From positions 1-5,280 of the forward strand of contig DFKQ01000031.1 of assembly GCA_002373875.1 (NCBI GenBank): DNA of 5,280 nucleotides, read 5' to 3'. A program made the translations under genes and the position numbers. Position 1 is the stretch's first letter; each line of letters begins with the position of its first letter. The notes under the pieces are model-generated. The model was not told the origin of the DNA. It saw only the letters and a program-made list of their open reading frames with translations, and ran no database searches. Shown piece by piece: positions 1 to 4,915 of the stretch. The stretch is from Lachnospiraceae bacterium UBA3641 (GTDB taxonomy: Bacteria; Bacillota; Clostridia; Lachnospirales; Lachnospiraceae).

Positions 1-153
1 CTTGCAGGTATCAAGAATATCCGTACCAAGTCACTGGGTTCAAACAACAAGCAGAACGTAGTTCTTGCAACGATAGAGGCTCTGAGCCAGCTTAAGACTC
101 CCGAAGAGGTAGCACGTCTTCGCGGTAAGTCCGTAGAAGAAGTAACAGCCTAA
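1..153 (+). CDS. rpsE: 30S ribosomal protein S5, C-terminal part (partial)
   Basis: This is the last 50 codons and the TAA stop of S5; the N-terminal two thirds lie left of the window. S5 is a small-subunit protein near the decoding region that takes part in translational accuracy. The visible part reads LAGIKNIRTKSLGSNN, then NVVLATIEALSQLKTPEEVA, then RLRGKSVEEV. The AGI..(I/V)..K(S/T)LGS.N..N.V.AT..(A/G)L motif is the typical C-terminal S5 fold. Reading frame 1 is open from the first base, so the left edge cuts the gene cleanly. It is followed after 13 nt by rpmD, whose ribosome binding site overlaps this stop codon, the usual spc-operon arrangement. Recognition is from family memory, and identity is very secure. 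Confidence 0.97.
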   Translation, partial: LAGIKNIRTKSLGSNNKQNVVLATIEALSQLKTPEEVARLRGKSVEEVTA

Positions 154-166
154 GGAGGACTGAAAA

Positions 167-352
167 ATGGCAGATAAGAAAATTAAAGTAACACTGGTTA
201 AATCAACTATCGGTGCCATTCCCAAGCACAAGGCAACCGTAGAGGCTCTCGGCCTTAAGAAGACCGGCAGGAGCAACATTCTTCCCGACAATGATGCTGT
301 TCGCGGTATGTGCAAGCAGGTATGTCATTTGGTGAAGGTTGAAGAAGCATAA
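167..352 (+). CDS. rpmD: 50S ribosomal protein L30
   Basis: L30 is a small protein of the large ribosomal subunit. The 61-residue product has the bacterial short form: a basic N-terminal strand (KKIKVTLVKSTIG), the conserved helix region with H-K-A-T-V-E-A-L-G-L around residues 21-30, and a terminal strand VCHLVKVEE. This is close to the usual bacterial length of about 60 residues. The ATG is supported by an AAGGAGGA at 152-159, which overlaps the rpsE stop codon, so translation of the two genes is probably coupled. Its position between rpsE and rplO is the standard spc-operon place. A normally sized, intact gene with no oddities seen. Confidence 0.97.
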   Translation: MADKKIKVTLVKSTIGAIPKHKATVEALGLKKTGRSNILPDNDAVRGMCKQVCHLVKVEEA

Positions 353-376
353 ATAAAGATAAGGAGGTGTCACAGA

Positions 377-817
377 ATGGAATTATCGAATTTACAGCCT
401 GCTGAAGGCTCAAAGCATAGTGATAATTTTAGAAGAGGACGCGGACACGGCTCAGGAAACGGTAAGACTGCCGGTAAGGGCCACAAGGGTCAGAAGGCTC
501 GTTCAGGCGCACCCAGGGTAGGTTTCGAGGGTGGTCAGATGCCTTTATACAGAAGAATTCCTAAGAGAGGCTTCAAGAACAGGAACACTAAGGAAATCGT
601 AGCTATCAACGTATCAGCTCTTGAGAAGTTTGATAATGGCTCTACAGTTACCGTTGAATCTTTGGTTGAAAGCGGGATAGTAAGCAATCCCAGAGATGGT
701 GTTAAGATTCTTGGTAACGGTGAATTAACCAAGAAGCTTACTGTTCAGGTAAATGCTTTCTCTGCATCTGCTAAAGAGAAGATTGAAGCTCTTGGTGGAA
801 ATGCTGAGGTGATCTGA
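377..817 (+). CDS. rplO: 50S ribosomal protein L15
   Basis: L15 is a late-assembling large-subunit protein. The 146-residue product starts MELSNLQPAEGSK and continues with the glycine- and basic-rich N-terminal extension typical of L15 (about residues 17-55: RRGRGHGSGNGKTAGKGHKG, then GFEGGQMPLYRRIPKRGF). This extension threads into 23S rRNA. The C-terminal globular part (about residues 72-146) carries VAINVSALEKF and the terminal KIEALGG pattern of the L18e/L15 fold. Length matches the family. The start is fixed by AAGGAGGT at 361-368, eight nt before the ATG. The TGA stop shares its last A with the secY ATG, so rplO and secY overlap by one base and are likely translationally coupled. Confidence 0.97.
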   Translation: MELSNLQPAEGSKHSDNFRRGRGHGSGNGKTAGKGHKGQKARSGAPRVGFEGGQMPLYRRIPKRGFKNRNTKEIVAINVSALEKFDNGSTVTVESLVESGIVSNPRDGVKILGNGELTKKLTVQVNAFSASAKEKIEALGGNAEVI

Positions 818-2130
818 TGTTTAAAACACTACGTAATGCATTGAAGGTCAAGGAGATAAGGCAGAAGCTTCTCTTTACCTTCCTCATGATGATAGTAATA
901 AGGCTTGGCTGCCAGTTACCGGTTCCCGGTGTTGACAGGGAGTATTTCTCCAACTGGTTCGCACAGCAGACGGGTGATTCGTTTAACTTCCTTGATGCAT
1001 TTACAGGCGGATCATTCCTCAATATGTCGGTGTTTGCTCTTAACATTACGCCGTACATTACAAGTTCCATTATCATGCAGCTTCTGACCATAGCCATCCC
1101 CAAGCTTGAAGAGATGCAGAAGGAAGGGGAGGACGGAAGAAAGAAGATAGCCTCGATCACTCGTTACGTGACCGTAGGTCTTGCCCTTATCGAATCAACG
1201 GCTATGGCAATAGGCTTCGGTAATCAGGGCCTTCTCGAAAAGTATAATTTCTTAAGTGTATTCACGGTTATATGTGCCCTCACGGCAGGTTCGGCTTTCC
1301 TTATGTGGATCGGCGAGCAGATAACCGAGAACGGTATCGGAAACGGTATTTCAATAGTACTTATTATAAATATCATATCCAGGATACCTCAGGACTTTAC
1401 TTCATTGTATGCACAGTTCATGAAGGACAAGTCATTTGCCAAGGCTTTCATAGCAGGCATAGTTATCATAGCGATCGTGCTTATTACGGTTATCCTTACG
1501 ATCATCCTTAACGGAGCTGAGAGAAGGATCCCCGTACAGTACGCCAAGAAGGTACAGGGTCGCAAGACATACGGCGGACAGACATCGCATATACCTCTTA
1601 AGGTTAACACCGGTGGCGTTATTCCCATTATCTTCGCCTCATCGCTTATGCAGCTTCCCGTAGTGATCGCTTCCTTCTTCGGAAACAATCAGACAGGGTT
1701 TTTGGGTCAGCTTCTCAGGGTATTAAGCTCAAGGAACTGGTTCAAGAAGGAGAACTGGGTGTACTCGATAGGTGCTCTTATTTATGTGGTACTGGTAATA
1801 TTCTTCGCTTATTTCTATACTTCGATCACCTTCAATCCTTTGGAGATCGCGGATAATATGAAGAAGCAGGGTGGATTCGTACCGGGAATAAGGCCCGGTA
1901 AGCCTACAAGCGAGTATCTTACCAAGATCCTTAACTACATCGTATTTATAGGAGCGGTTGGTCTTATAATCGTAGCCGTGATACCGATAATCTGTAACGG
2001 ATTGTTTGGTGCGGATGTTTCATTCGGCGGAACCTCTCTCATCATTATCGTAGGTGTAATCCTTGAGACGATGAAGCAGGTAGAGTCAATGATGTTAGTA
2101 AGGAATTACAAGGGATTTCTTGATAATTAA
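817..2130 (+). CDS. secY: Protein translocase subunit SecY
   Basis: SecY is the channel-forming subunit of the SecYEG translocon in the cytoplasmic membrane; it passes unfolded preproteins driven by SecA or by the ribosome. The 437-residue product shows about ten hydrophobic segments, roughly at 18-38, 71-92, 119-134, 145-168, 177-191, 210-232, 266-287, 314-337, 371-392 and 403-422. The plug region follows the first segment (DAFTGGSFLNMSVF, about 60-73). Family motifs are GEQITENGIGNGIS (166-179), the cytoplasmic loop ERRIPVQYAKK (235-245) and PGIRPG (356-361), whose Arg359 corresponds to the conserved arginine in the large C-terminal cytoplasmic loop. The start overlaps the rplO stop by one base and is preceded by GAGGTGATC at 806-814, a long match to the anti-Shine-Dalgarno sequence. 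Length and topology are normal. Confidence 0.98.
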   Translation: MFKTLRNALKVKEIRQKLLFTFLMMIVIRLGCQLPVPGVDREYFSNWFAQQTGDSFNFLDAFTGGSFLNMSVFALNITPYITSSIIMQLLTIAIPKLEEMQKEGEDGRKKIASITRYVTVGLALIESTAMAIGFGNQGLLEKYNFLSVFTVICALTAGSAFLMWIGEQITENGIGNGISIVLIINIISRIPQDFTSLYAQFMKDKSFAKAFIAGIVIIAIVLITVILTIILNGAERRIPVQYAKKVQGRKTYGGQTSHIPLKVNTGGVIPIIFASSLMQLPVVIASFFGNNQTGFLGQLLRVLSSRNWFKKENWVYSIGALIYVVLVIFFAYFYTSITFNPLEIADNMKKQGGFVPGIRPGKPTSEYLTKILNYIVFIGAVGLIIVAVIPIICNGLFGADVSFGGTSLIIIVGVILETMKQVESMMLVRNYKGFLDN

Positions 2131-2143
2131 GTAAGTTTAAATA

Positions 2144-2184
2144 AACGCAAAGACAAGGCTTAAACAGCCTTGTCTTGATGCGTT
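2144..2184 (+). other. Hairpin after secY, not a classical terminator
   Basis: A perfect 11-bp stem (AAGACAAGGCT at 2150-2160 with AGCCTTGTCTT at 2166-2176) closes a 5-nt loop. Below it, AACGC (2144-2148) pairs with GCGTT (2180-2184) across a small asymmetric internal loop. It lies 13 nt downstream of the secY stop. No run of T residues follows the stem (the next bases are GATGCGTTGGAGG), so a strong intrinsic terminator is unlikely. A role as an mRNA processing or stability element, or a weak attenuator, is inferred from position only. Confidence 0.7.
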
Positions 2185-2210
2185 GGAGGAGCCGTTTCAC
2201 GGAGCAGAGA

Positions 2211-2259
2211 TTCGGAATGGCGACGACGATTGGCCGCCGAACGTAGGTGAGGGGGCATT
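2211..2259 (+). repeat. 49-bp intergenic repeat, copy A (adk leader)
   Basis: Copy A of a repeat whose second copy lies upstream of infA. The two align over 49 positions without a gap, with 43 identities. The identical blocks are a 20-base core, cgacgattggccgccgaacg (2224-2243), and a 13-base block, gtgagggggcatt (2247-2259). A 10-base block ttcggaatgg (2211-2220) differs at one base. The differences fall mainly in the two 3-base spacers between blocks. It ends 21 nt before the adk ATG, just upstream of the ribosome binding site. Conserved AATG (2216-2219) and CATT (2256-2259) could pair. Function is unknown; a cis-acting RNA element or a small dispersed repeat are the main options. Confidence 0.85.
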
Positions 2260-2280
2260 TCATTCTGGGAGGTTATACTT

Positions 2281-2925
2281 ATGAAGATAATAATGCTTGG
2301 CGCTCCGGGCGCAGGTAAGGGAACACAGGCTAAGATGATAGCCGATAAATATTCGATACCCCATGTTTCAACGGGTGACATTTTCAGGGCCAATATCAAG
2401 GAGCAGACAGAACTTGGTATGGAAGCCAGGAAATATATGGATCAGGGACTTCTGGTTCCCGATGAACTGACTGTTAAGATCCTTCTTGACAGGGTTGCAA
2501 AGGATGACTGTAAGAACGGTTACGTGCTTGACGGTTTTCCGAGGACAATCCCTCAGGCAGAGGTGCTTGACAAGGCAGTAAGCGAGTTGAACGAAAGCAT
2601 TGATTTTGCAATCAATGTGGATGTTAAGGACGAAAATATTATAAGGAGGATGTCAGGACGCAGGGCCTGCCTTAAGTGCGGTGCTACATACCATATCGAA
2701 CATATACCCCCCAAGAAGGAAGGGATATGCGACAAGTGCGGATCGGAACTTGTGCTTCGCGATGATGACAAGCCCGAGACTGTGGAGAAGAGACTTAAGG
2801 TGTACCACGAGCAGACACAGCCCCTTATTGATTACTATAATAAGAAGGGAATTTTAAGAGAGGTAGACGGATCACAGGATATGAAGGATGTATTCAAAGC
2901 GATCGTCTCGATTCTGGGAGAATAA
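2281..2925 (+). CDS. adk: Adenylate kinase (zinc-binding LID type)
   Basis: Catalyses ATP + AMP = 2 ADP in the cytoplasm and keeps the adenylate pool in balance. The 214-residue product has the P-loop GAPGAGKGT at 7-15, the AMP-binding STGD at 30-33 followed by Arg36, DGFPRT at 84-89 and the LID arginines around 123-127 (RRMSGR). The LID domain holds four cysteines, Cys130, Cys133, Cys150 and Cys153, in two C-x2-C pairs, the structural zinc site known from many Gram-positive enzymes. Length is that of the long bacterial form. The start is supported by GGGAGG at 2267-2272. A 150-nt gap with a hairpin and repeat copy A separates it from secY, while map follows after 1 nt. Its place between secY and map is conserved in Firmicutes. 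Confidence 0.98.
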   Translation: MKIIMLGAPGAGKGTQAKMIADKYSIPHVSTGDIFRANIKEQTELGMEARKYMDQGLLVPDELTVKILLDRVAKDDCKNGYVLDGFPRTIPQAEVLDKAVSELNESIDFAINVDVKDENIIRRMSGRRACLKCGATYHIEHIPPKKEGICDKCGSELVLRDDDKPETVEKRLKVYHEQTQPLIDYYNKKGILREVDGSQDMKDVFKAIVSILGE

Positions 2926-2926
2926 A

Positions 2927-3697
2927 ATGGCTGTTACAGTTAAATCGGAAAGAGAGATCGATCTGATGCGTGAGGCCGGCAAGAGGCTTGAATACGTACA
3001 TGAGAAGCTGGCAGAGATCATCAAACCGGGAATATCAACCTGGGAGATCGATAAGGTGGGCGAGAAGCTTATAAGGGAACAGGACGGAATACCGAACTTC
3101 CTTAATTACAACGGATTTCCCGCATCCATTTGTGTATCGGTGAACGAAGAGGTAGTACACGGTATACCGAGCAAGGACAGGTTGCTTAAGGATGGCGATA
3201 TAGTAAGTCTTGACTGCGGGCTTATATATAAGGGATACCATTCGGACGCGGCAAGGACACATGCAGTAGGAAAGGTTGCACCTGAAGTCCTTGATCTTAT
3301 AGAGAGGACCAGACAGAGCTTCTTCGAAGGGATCAAGAAGGCAACTGACGGAGCACATCTGTATGATATATCCAATGCCATAGCCGATTATATAGAACCC
3401 TTCGGATACGGCATTGTTGAAGAGCTGGTCGGTCACGGAATAGGAACCGCTCTTCATGAGGATCCCCAGATACCCAACTTCAGACAGAGAAGAAGAGGCC
3501 TTAAGCTTCGCGCAGGAATGACCCTCGCCATTGAACCTATGATAAATCTGGGAACCCATGAAGTGGAATGGCTTGACGATGACTGGACAGTGGTAGCTGC
3601 CGACGGACTTCCGTCAGCGCATTATGAAAATACGATCCTGATAACAACAGGTGAACCGGAAATACTAACTCTTGGAGGAGGAACCAATATGCGATAG
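2927..3697 (+). CDS. map: Methionine aminopeptidase, type I
   Basis: Removes the initiator methionine from new proteins when the second residue is small. The 256-residue product has the pita-bread fold signatures and all five metal ligands: Asp96 (SLDCG), Asp107 (HSDAARTHAVG), His170 (GHGIGT), Glu203 (AIEPM) and Glu234 (HYENT). His78 (VVHGIP) and His177 match the known active-site histidines. An in-frame upstream ATG would add 13 residues inside adk, but the ATG used here has GGGAGA at 2916-2921 and gives the family's usual start (MAVTVKSEREIDLMREAGK). It begins 1 nt after the adk stop. The last residues, LGGGTNMR, are encoded by a ribosome-binding-site-like stretch and an ATG, which is odd (see findings). 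No KOW-domain gene follows, unlike in Bacillus subtilis. Confidence 0.97.
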   Translation: MAVTVKSEREIDLMREAGKRLEYVHEKLAEIIKPGISTWEIDKVGEKLIREQDGIPNFLNYNGFPASICVSVNEEVVHGIPSKDRLLKDGDIVSLDCGLIYKGYHSDAARTHAVGKVAPEVLDLIERTRQSFFEGIKKATDGAHLYDISNAIADYIEPFGYGIVEELVGHGIGTALHEDPQIPNFRQRRRGLKLRAGMTLAIEPMINLGTHEVEWLDDDWTVVAADGLPSAHYENTILITTGEPEILTLGGGTNMR

Positions 3698-3716
3698 CAT
3701 ATTTCAGAATGGTTCC
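3680..3716 (+). other. Hairpin spanning the map stop codon
   Basis: GGAACC (3680-3685) pairs with GGTTCC (3711-3716), and directly inside AATATGC (3686-3692) pairs with GCATATT (3697-3703). This gives 13 base pairs, a GATA loop and a 7-nt one-sided bulge (3704-3710). The map stop codon TAG (3695-3697) sits in the loop and the start of the 3' arm. The outer 3' arm runs into repeat copy B, so this fold and any fold of the repeat would compete. No T run follows, so it is not an intrinsic terminator. Confidence 0.6.
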
Positions 3717-3751
3717 GACGATTGGCCGCCGAACGAACGTGAGGGGGCATT
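3703..3751 (+). repeat. 49-bp intergenic repeat, copy B (infA leader)
   Basis: Copy B of the repeat found upstream of adk, aligned without gaps. It holds the same 20-base core (3716-3735), the same 13-base gtgagggggcatt (3739-3751) and ttcagaatgg (3703-3712). The spacers are TTC and AAC instead of CGA and TAG. It begins 5 nt after the map stop and ends 26 nt before the infA ATG, almost the same place relative to a start codon as copy A. Sequence outside the 49 bp shows no convincing similarity between the two gaps. Function is unknown. Confidence 0.85.
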
Positions 3752-3777
3752 ACCTTTTACTATTTAGGAGGAAATGA

Positions 3778-3996
3778 ATGTCAAAGGCAGATGTGATCGA
3801 ATTGGAAGGAACAGTGGTTGAGAAGTTGCCAAATGCAATGTTCAGGGTTAAGCTCGAGAACGATCATGAGATTCTTGCCCATATAAGCGGCAAGCTTCGT
3901 ATGAACTTTATTAAGATCTTGCCCGGTGATAAGGTTACGCTGGAGATGTCTCCTTATGACCTTTCAAAGGGAAGGATAATCTGGAGAGATAAATAA
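3778..3996 (+). CDS. infA: Translation initiation factor IF-1
   Basis: IF-1 binds the A site of the 30S subunit during initiation and works with IF-2 and IF-3. The 72-residue product is a single S1-like OB fold of exactly the usual length. It carries the family motifs MSKADVIELEGTV, LPNAMFRVKLENDHEILAHISGK (split over residues 17-39), a basic and aromatic segment RMNFIKILPGDKV (41-53) and the ending YDLSKGRIIWR. The start has a strong AGGAGG at 3766-3771, six nt before the ATG. It lies 80 nt downstream of map, behind repeat copy B. A near-consensus promoter starts within 30 nt of its stop, so infA may be the last gene of one transcript unit, though no terminator is visible. Confidence 0.98.
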   Translation: MSKADVIELEGTVVEKLPNAMFRVKLENDHEILAHISGKLRMNFIKILPGDKVTLEMSPYDLSKGRIIWRDK

Positions 3997-4013
3997 ATCC
4001 GATAGGTGATCCG

Positions 4014-4060
4014 GTAAAATAATTGTTGATATTCAACACACCCTGTGTTAGAATATATAG
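4014..4060 (+). promoter_or_regulatory. Strong housekeeping (SigA-type) promoter upstream of rpmJ
   Basis: TTGATA at 4026-4031 and TAGAAT at 4049-4054 each match the consensus -35 and -10 hexamers at five of six bases, with an ideal 17-nt spacer. The -10 is preceded by TGTGT (4044-4048), the TRTGN extended -10 of Gram-positive promoters. An A/T-rich TAAAATAATT (4015-4024) lies just upstream, like an UP element. Transcription would start near 4059-4061, about 60 nt before the rpmJ start. The spacer holds a short inverted repeat, AACAC-ACCCT-GTGTT (4035-4049), which might be an operator or chance. Confidence 0.8.
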
Positions 4061-4080
4061 CGGTCTCGTCTGTGAGGCCG
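4061..4080 (+). other. 5'-end stem-loop of the predicted rpmJ transcript
   Basis: CGGTCTC (4061-4067) can pair with GAGGCCG (4074-4080) over seven base pairs, one of them G-U, around a 6-nt loop. It begins at the predicted transcription start of the rpmJ promoter, so the mRNA would carry a hairpin at its very 5' end. Such hairpins often protect mRNA from 5'-dependent decay; that role is inferred here. Confidence 0.5.
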
Positions 4081-4121
4081 TATTAACTGTTAAATCGGCT
4101 AAAGAGAAAGGAGGGTCTAAA

Positions 4122-4235
4122 GTGAAGGTTAGATCATCAGTAAAACCGATTTGCGAGAAGTGCAAAATCATCAAGAGAAAGGGTAAGATCCGTGTGATCT
4201 GCGAGAACCCGAAGCATAAGCAGCGTCAGGGCTGA
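4122..4235 (+). CDS. rpmJ: 50S ribosomal protein L36 (zinc-binding type), GTG start
   Basis: L36 is the smallest large-subunit protein. The 37-residue product MKVRSSVKPICEKCKIIKRKG...ENPKHKQRQG has the family's exact usual length and the four zinc ligands Cys11, Cys14, Cys27 and His32, so it is the zinc-containing paralogue. It begins with GTG. An in-frame upstream TTG would add 33 residues of non-family sequence running through the promoter, so it is rejected. The GTG is supported by AAAGGAGGG at 4107-4115, six nt upstream, and by alignment to the universal MKV(R/K)(S/P)SVK start. The gene has its own promoter in the infA-rpmJ gap and is followed by a long structured spacer before rpsM. Confidence 0.97.
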   Translation: MKVRSSVKPICEKCKIIKRKGKIRVICENPKHKQRQG

Positions 4236-4489
4236 TCATGTTTTAAACTCGCGAAAAGCGGCTGAAAAGGCATTATCTGCCGTCATCAGATAATGCAAAC
4301 GATAGATAACCTGAAACAGTAATTCGTTATGGATTTACCACGGGTCATCTACGATTGATACCCACGCTGCATGTGTGGGGCACAACCGAAGATATGATAT
4401 GAGTATCTACATATTATAATTCTTTGGTCGATCCTCGAATGAGGGTCCAGTCAATTAGTAACTTATTAACAGATTTGGAGGAAACAGAA
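4236..4489 (+). promoter_or_regulatory. Structured 254-nt rpmJ-rpsM spacer, possible regulatory leader
   Basis: No supportable gene lies in this gap; it is rich in possible RNA structure. A perfect 10-bp stem joins GCATTATCTG (4270-4279) and CAGATAATGC (4287-4296). GGGT and ATC (4342-4349, one bulged C) can pair with GATACCC (4357-4363). An alternative hairpin, CCCACGC (4361-4367) with GTGTGGG (4373-4379), uses the same CCC. AGATAT (4390-4395) can pair with GTATCT (4403-4408). GATCCTC (4430-4436) pairs with GAGGGTC (4441-4447) around a GAAT loop. None is followed by a T run. Position before rpsM recalls the S4-controlled alpha-operon leader of Escherichia coli, but no sequence match to it can be claimed. 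Confidence 0.5.
4477..4481 (+). promoter_or_regulatory. Ribosome binding site that fixes the rpsM start
   Basis: GGAGG lies eight nt before the ATG at 4490. It decides for this start over an in-frame TTG at 4424, which would add 22 residues without family support. It can also pair with an upstream TCCTC (4432-4436). Confidence 0.85.
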
Positions 4490-4858
4490 ATGGCTCGTAT
4501 TTCAGGTGTTGATTTACCAAGAGACAAGCGTGTAGAGATCGGTCTTACCTATGTATACGGTATCGGAAGACCGTCAGCAGGTAAGATCTTAGCTGCAGCT
4601 AAGGTTAACCCCGATACCCGCTGCCGTGACCTGACCGATGAGGAGGTTAAGAGGATCAGCGAGATAATCGAGAAGGATTATCAGGTAGAGGGTGACTTGA
4701 GGCGTGAGGTTGCGATGAACATCAAGCGTCTTCAGGAGATCGGCTGCTACAGGGGAATCCGTCACAGGAAGGGACTTCCCGTTCGTGGTCAGAAGACCAA
4801 GACTAATGCACGTACACGTAAGGGTCCCAAGAGGACTGTAGCCGGTAAGAAGAAGTAA
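4490..4858 (+). CDS. rpsM: 30S ribosomal protein S13
   Basis: S13 sits in the head of the small subunit, contacts 23S rRNA and L5 across the subunit bridges, and its tail reaches the P-site tRNA. The 122-residue product is of normal length. It starts MARISGVDLPRDKRVEIGLTY, continues with the helix-two-turn-helix element YGIGRPSAGKIL (about 23-34), and has CYRGIRHRKGLPVRGQKTKTNARTRKGP in residues 86-113. The last residues are very basic (KRTVAGKKK), as expected for the rRNA-binding tail. The start is set by GGAGG at 4477-4481 and the conserved MARI(S/A)GVD opening. It follows a long spacer after rpmJ and precedes rpsK by 57 nt, the usual alpha-operon order. Confidence 0.97.
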   Translation: MARISGVDLPRDKRVEIGLTYVYGIGRPSAGKILAAAKVNPDTRCRDLTDEEVKRISEIIEKDYQVEGDLRREVAMNIKRLQEIGCYRGIRHRKGLPVRGQKTKTNARTRKGPKRTVAGKKK

Positions 4859-4915
4859 GTCCGGAATCGAAACAGTAGATAATCATATTTTGTATAAGAA
4901 AGTAGGTTAGTTTAA

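Noticed and set aside
2888..2926. Upstream ATG adding 13 residues to methionine aminopeptidase.
   Set aside because: It lies inside adk, has no ribosome binding site, and the shorter form has the family's usual N-terminus.
3035..3559. 174-residue open frame on the minus strand.
   Set aside because: It lies entirely antisense to map, has no recognisable motif, and is best explained as a shadow frame. The other minus-strand frames are rejected for the same reason.
4023..4121. Open frame upstream of rpmJ from a TTG.
   Set aside because: It crosses the promoter and 5' hairpin; L36 is universally about 37 residues and its GTG start has a strong ribosome binding site.
4270..4296. 10-bp hairpin considered as an intrinsic terminator after rpmJ.
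   Set aside because: It is followed by AAACGATAG with no T run on the + strand; on the minus strand only CTTTTC follows and no gene is there to end.
4355..4360. TTGATA in the rpmJ-rpsM spacer as a -35 element.
   Set aside because: The sequence 17 nt downstream is GGGCAC, which is not a -10.
4415..4420. Perfect TATAAT upstream of rpsM, considered as a second promoter.
   Set aside because: No -35-like hexamer at 16-18 nt spacing and no TG extension; the surroundings are simply A/T-rich.
4422..4447. Vague resemblance of this stretch (TTGG.CG...CGAA.GAGGG) to the 49-bp repeat as a third copy.
   Set aside because: It needs several gaps and has none of the identical blocks in full, so it is likely chance.
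4424..4489. In-frame TTG start that would lengthen S13 by 22 residues.
   Set aside because: The added residues do not belong to S13, and the ATG at 4490 has a good ribosome binding site and the conserved MARISGVD opening.
4236..4489. Very short ORFs in the rpmJ-rpsM gap (for example ATG at 4329, nine codons).
   Set aside because: No ribosome binding sites and no recognisable peptides.
4893..4898. TATAAG before rpsK as a promoter -10.
   Set aside because: No matching -35 upstream; rpsK is probably co-transcribed with rpsM.
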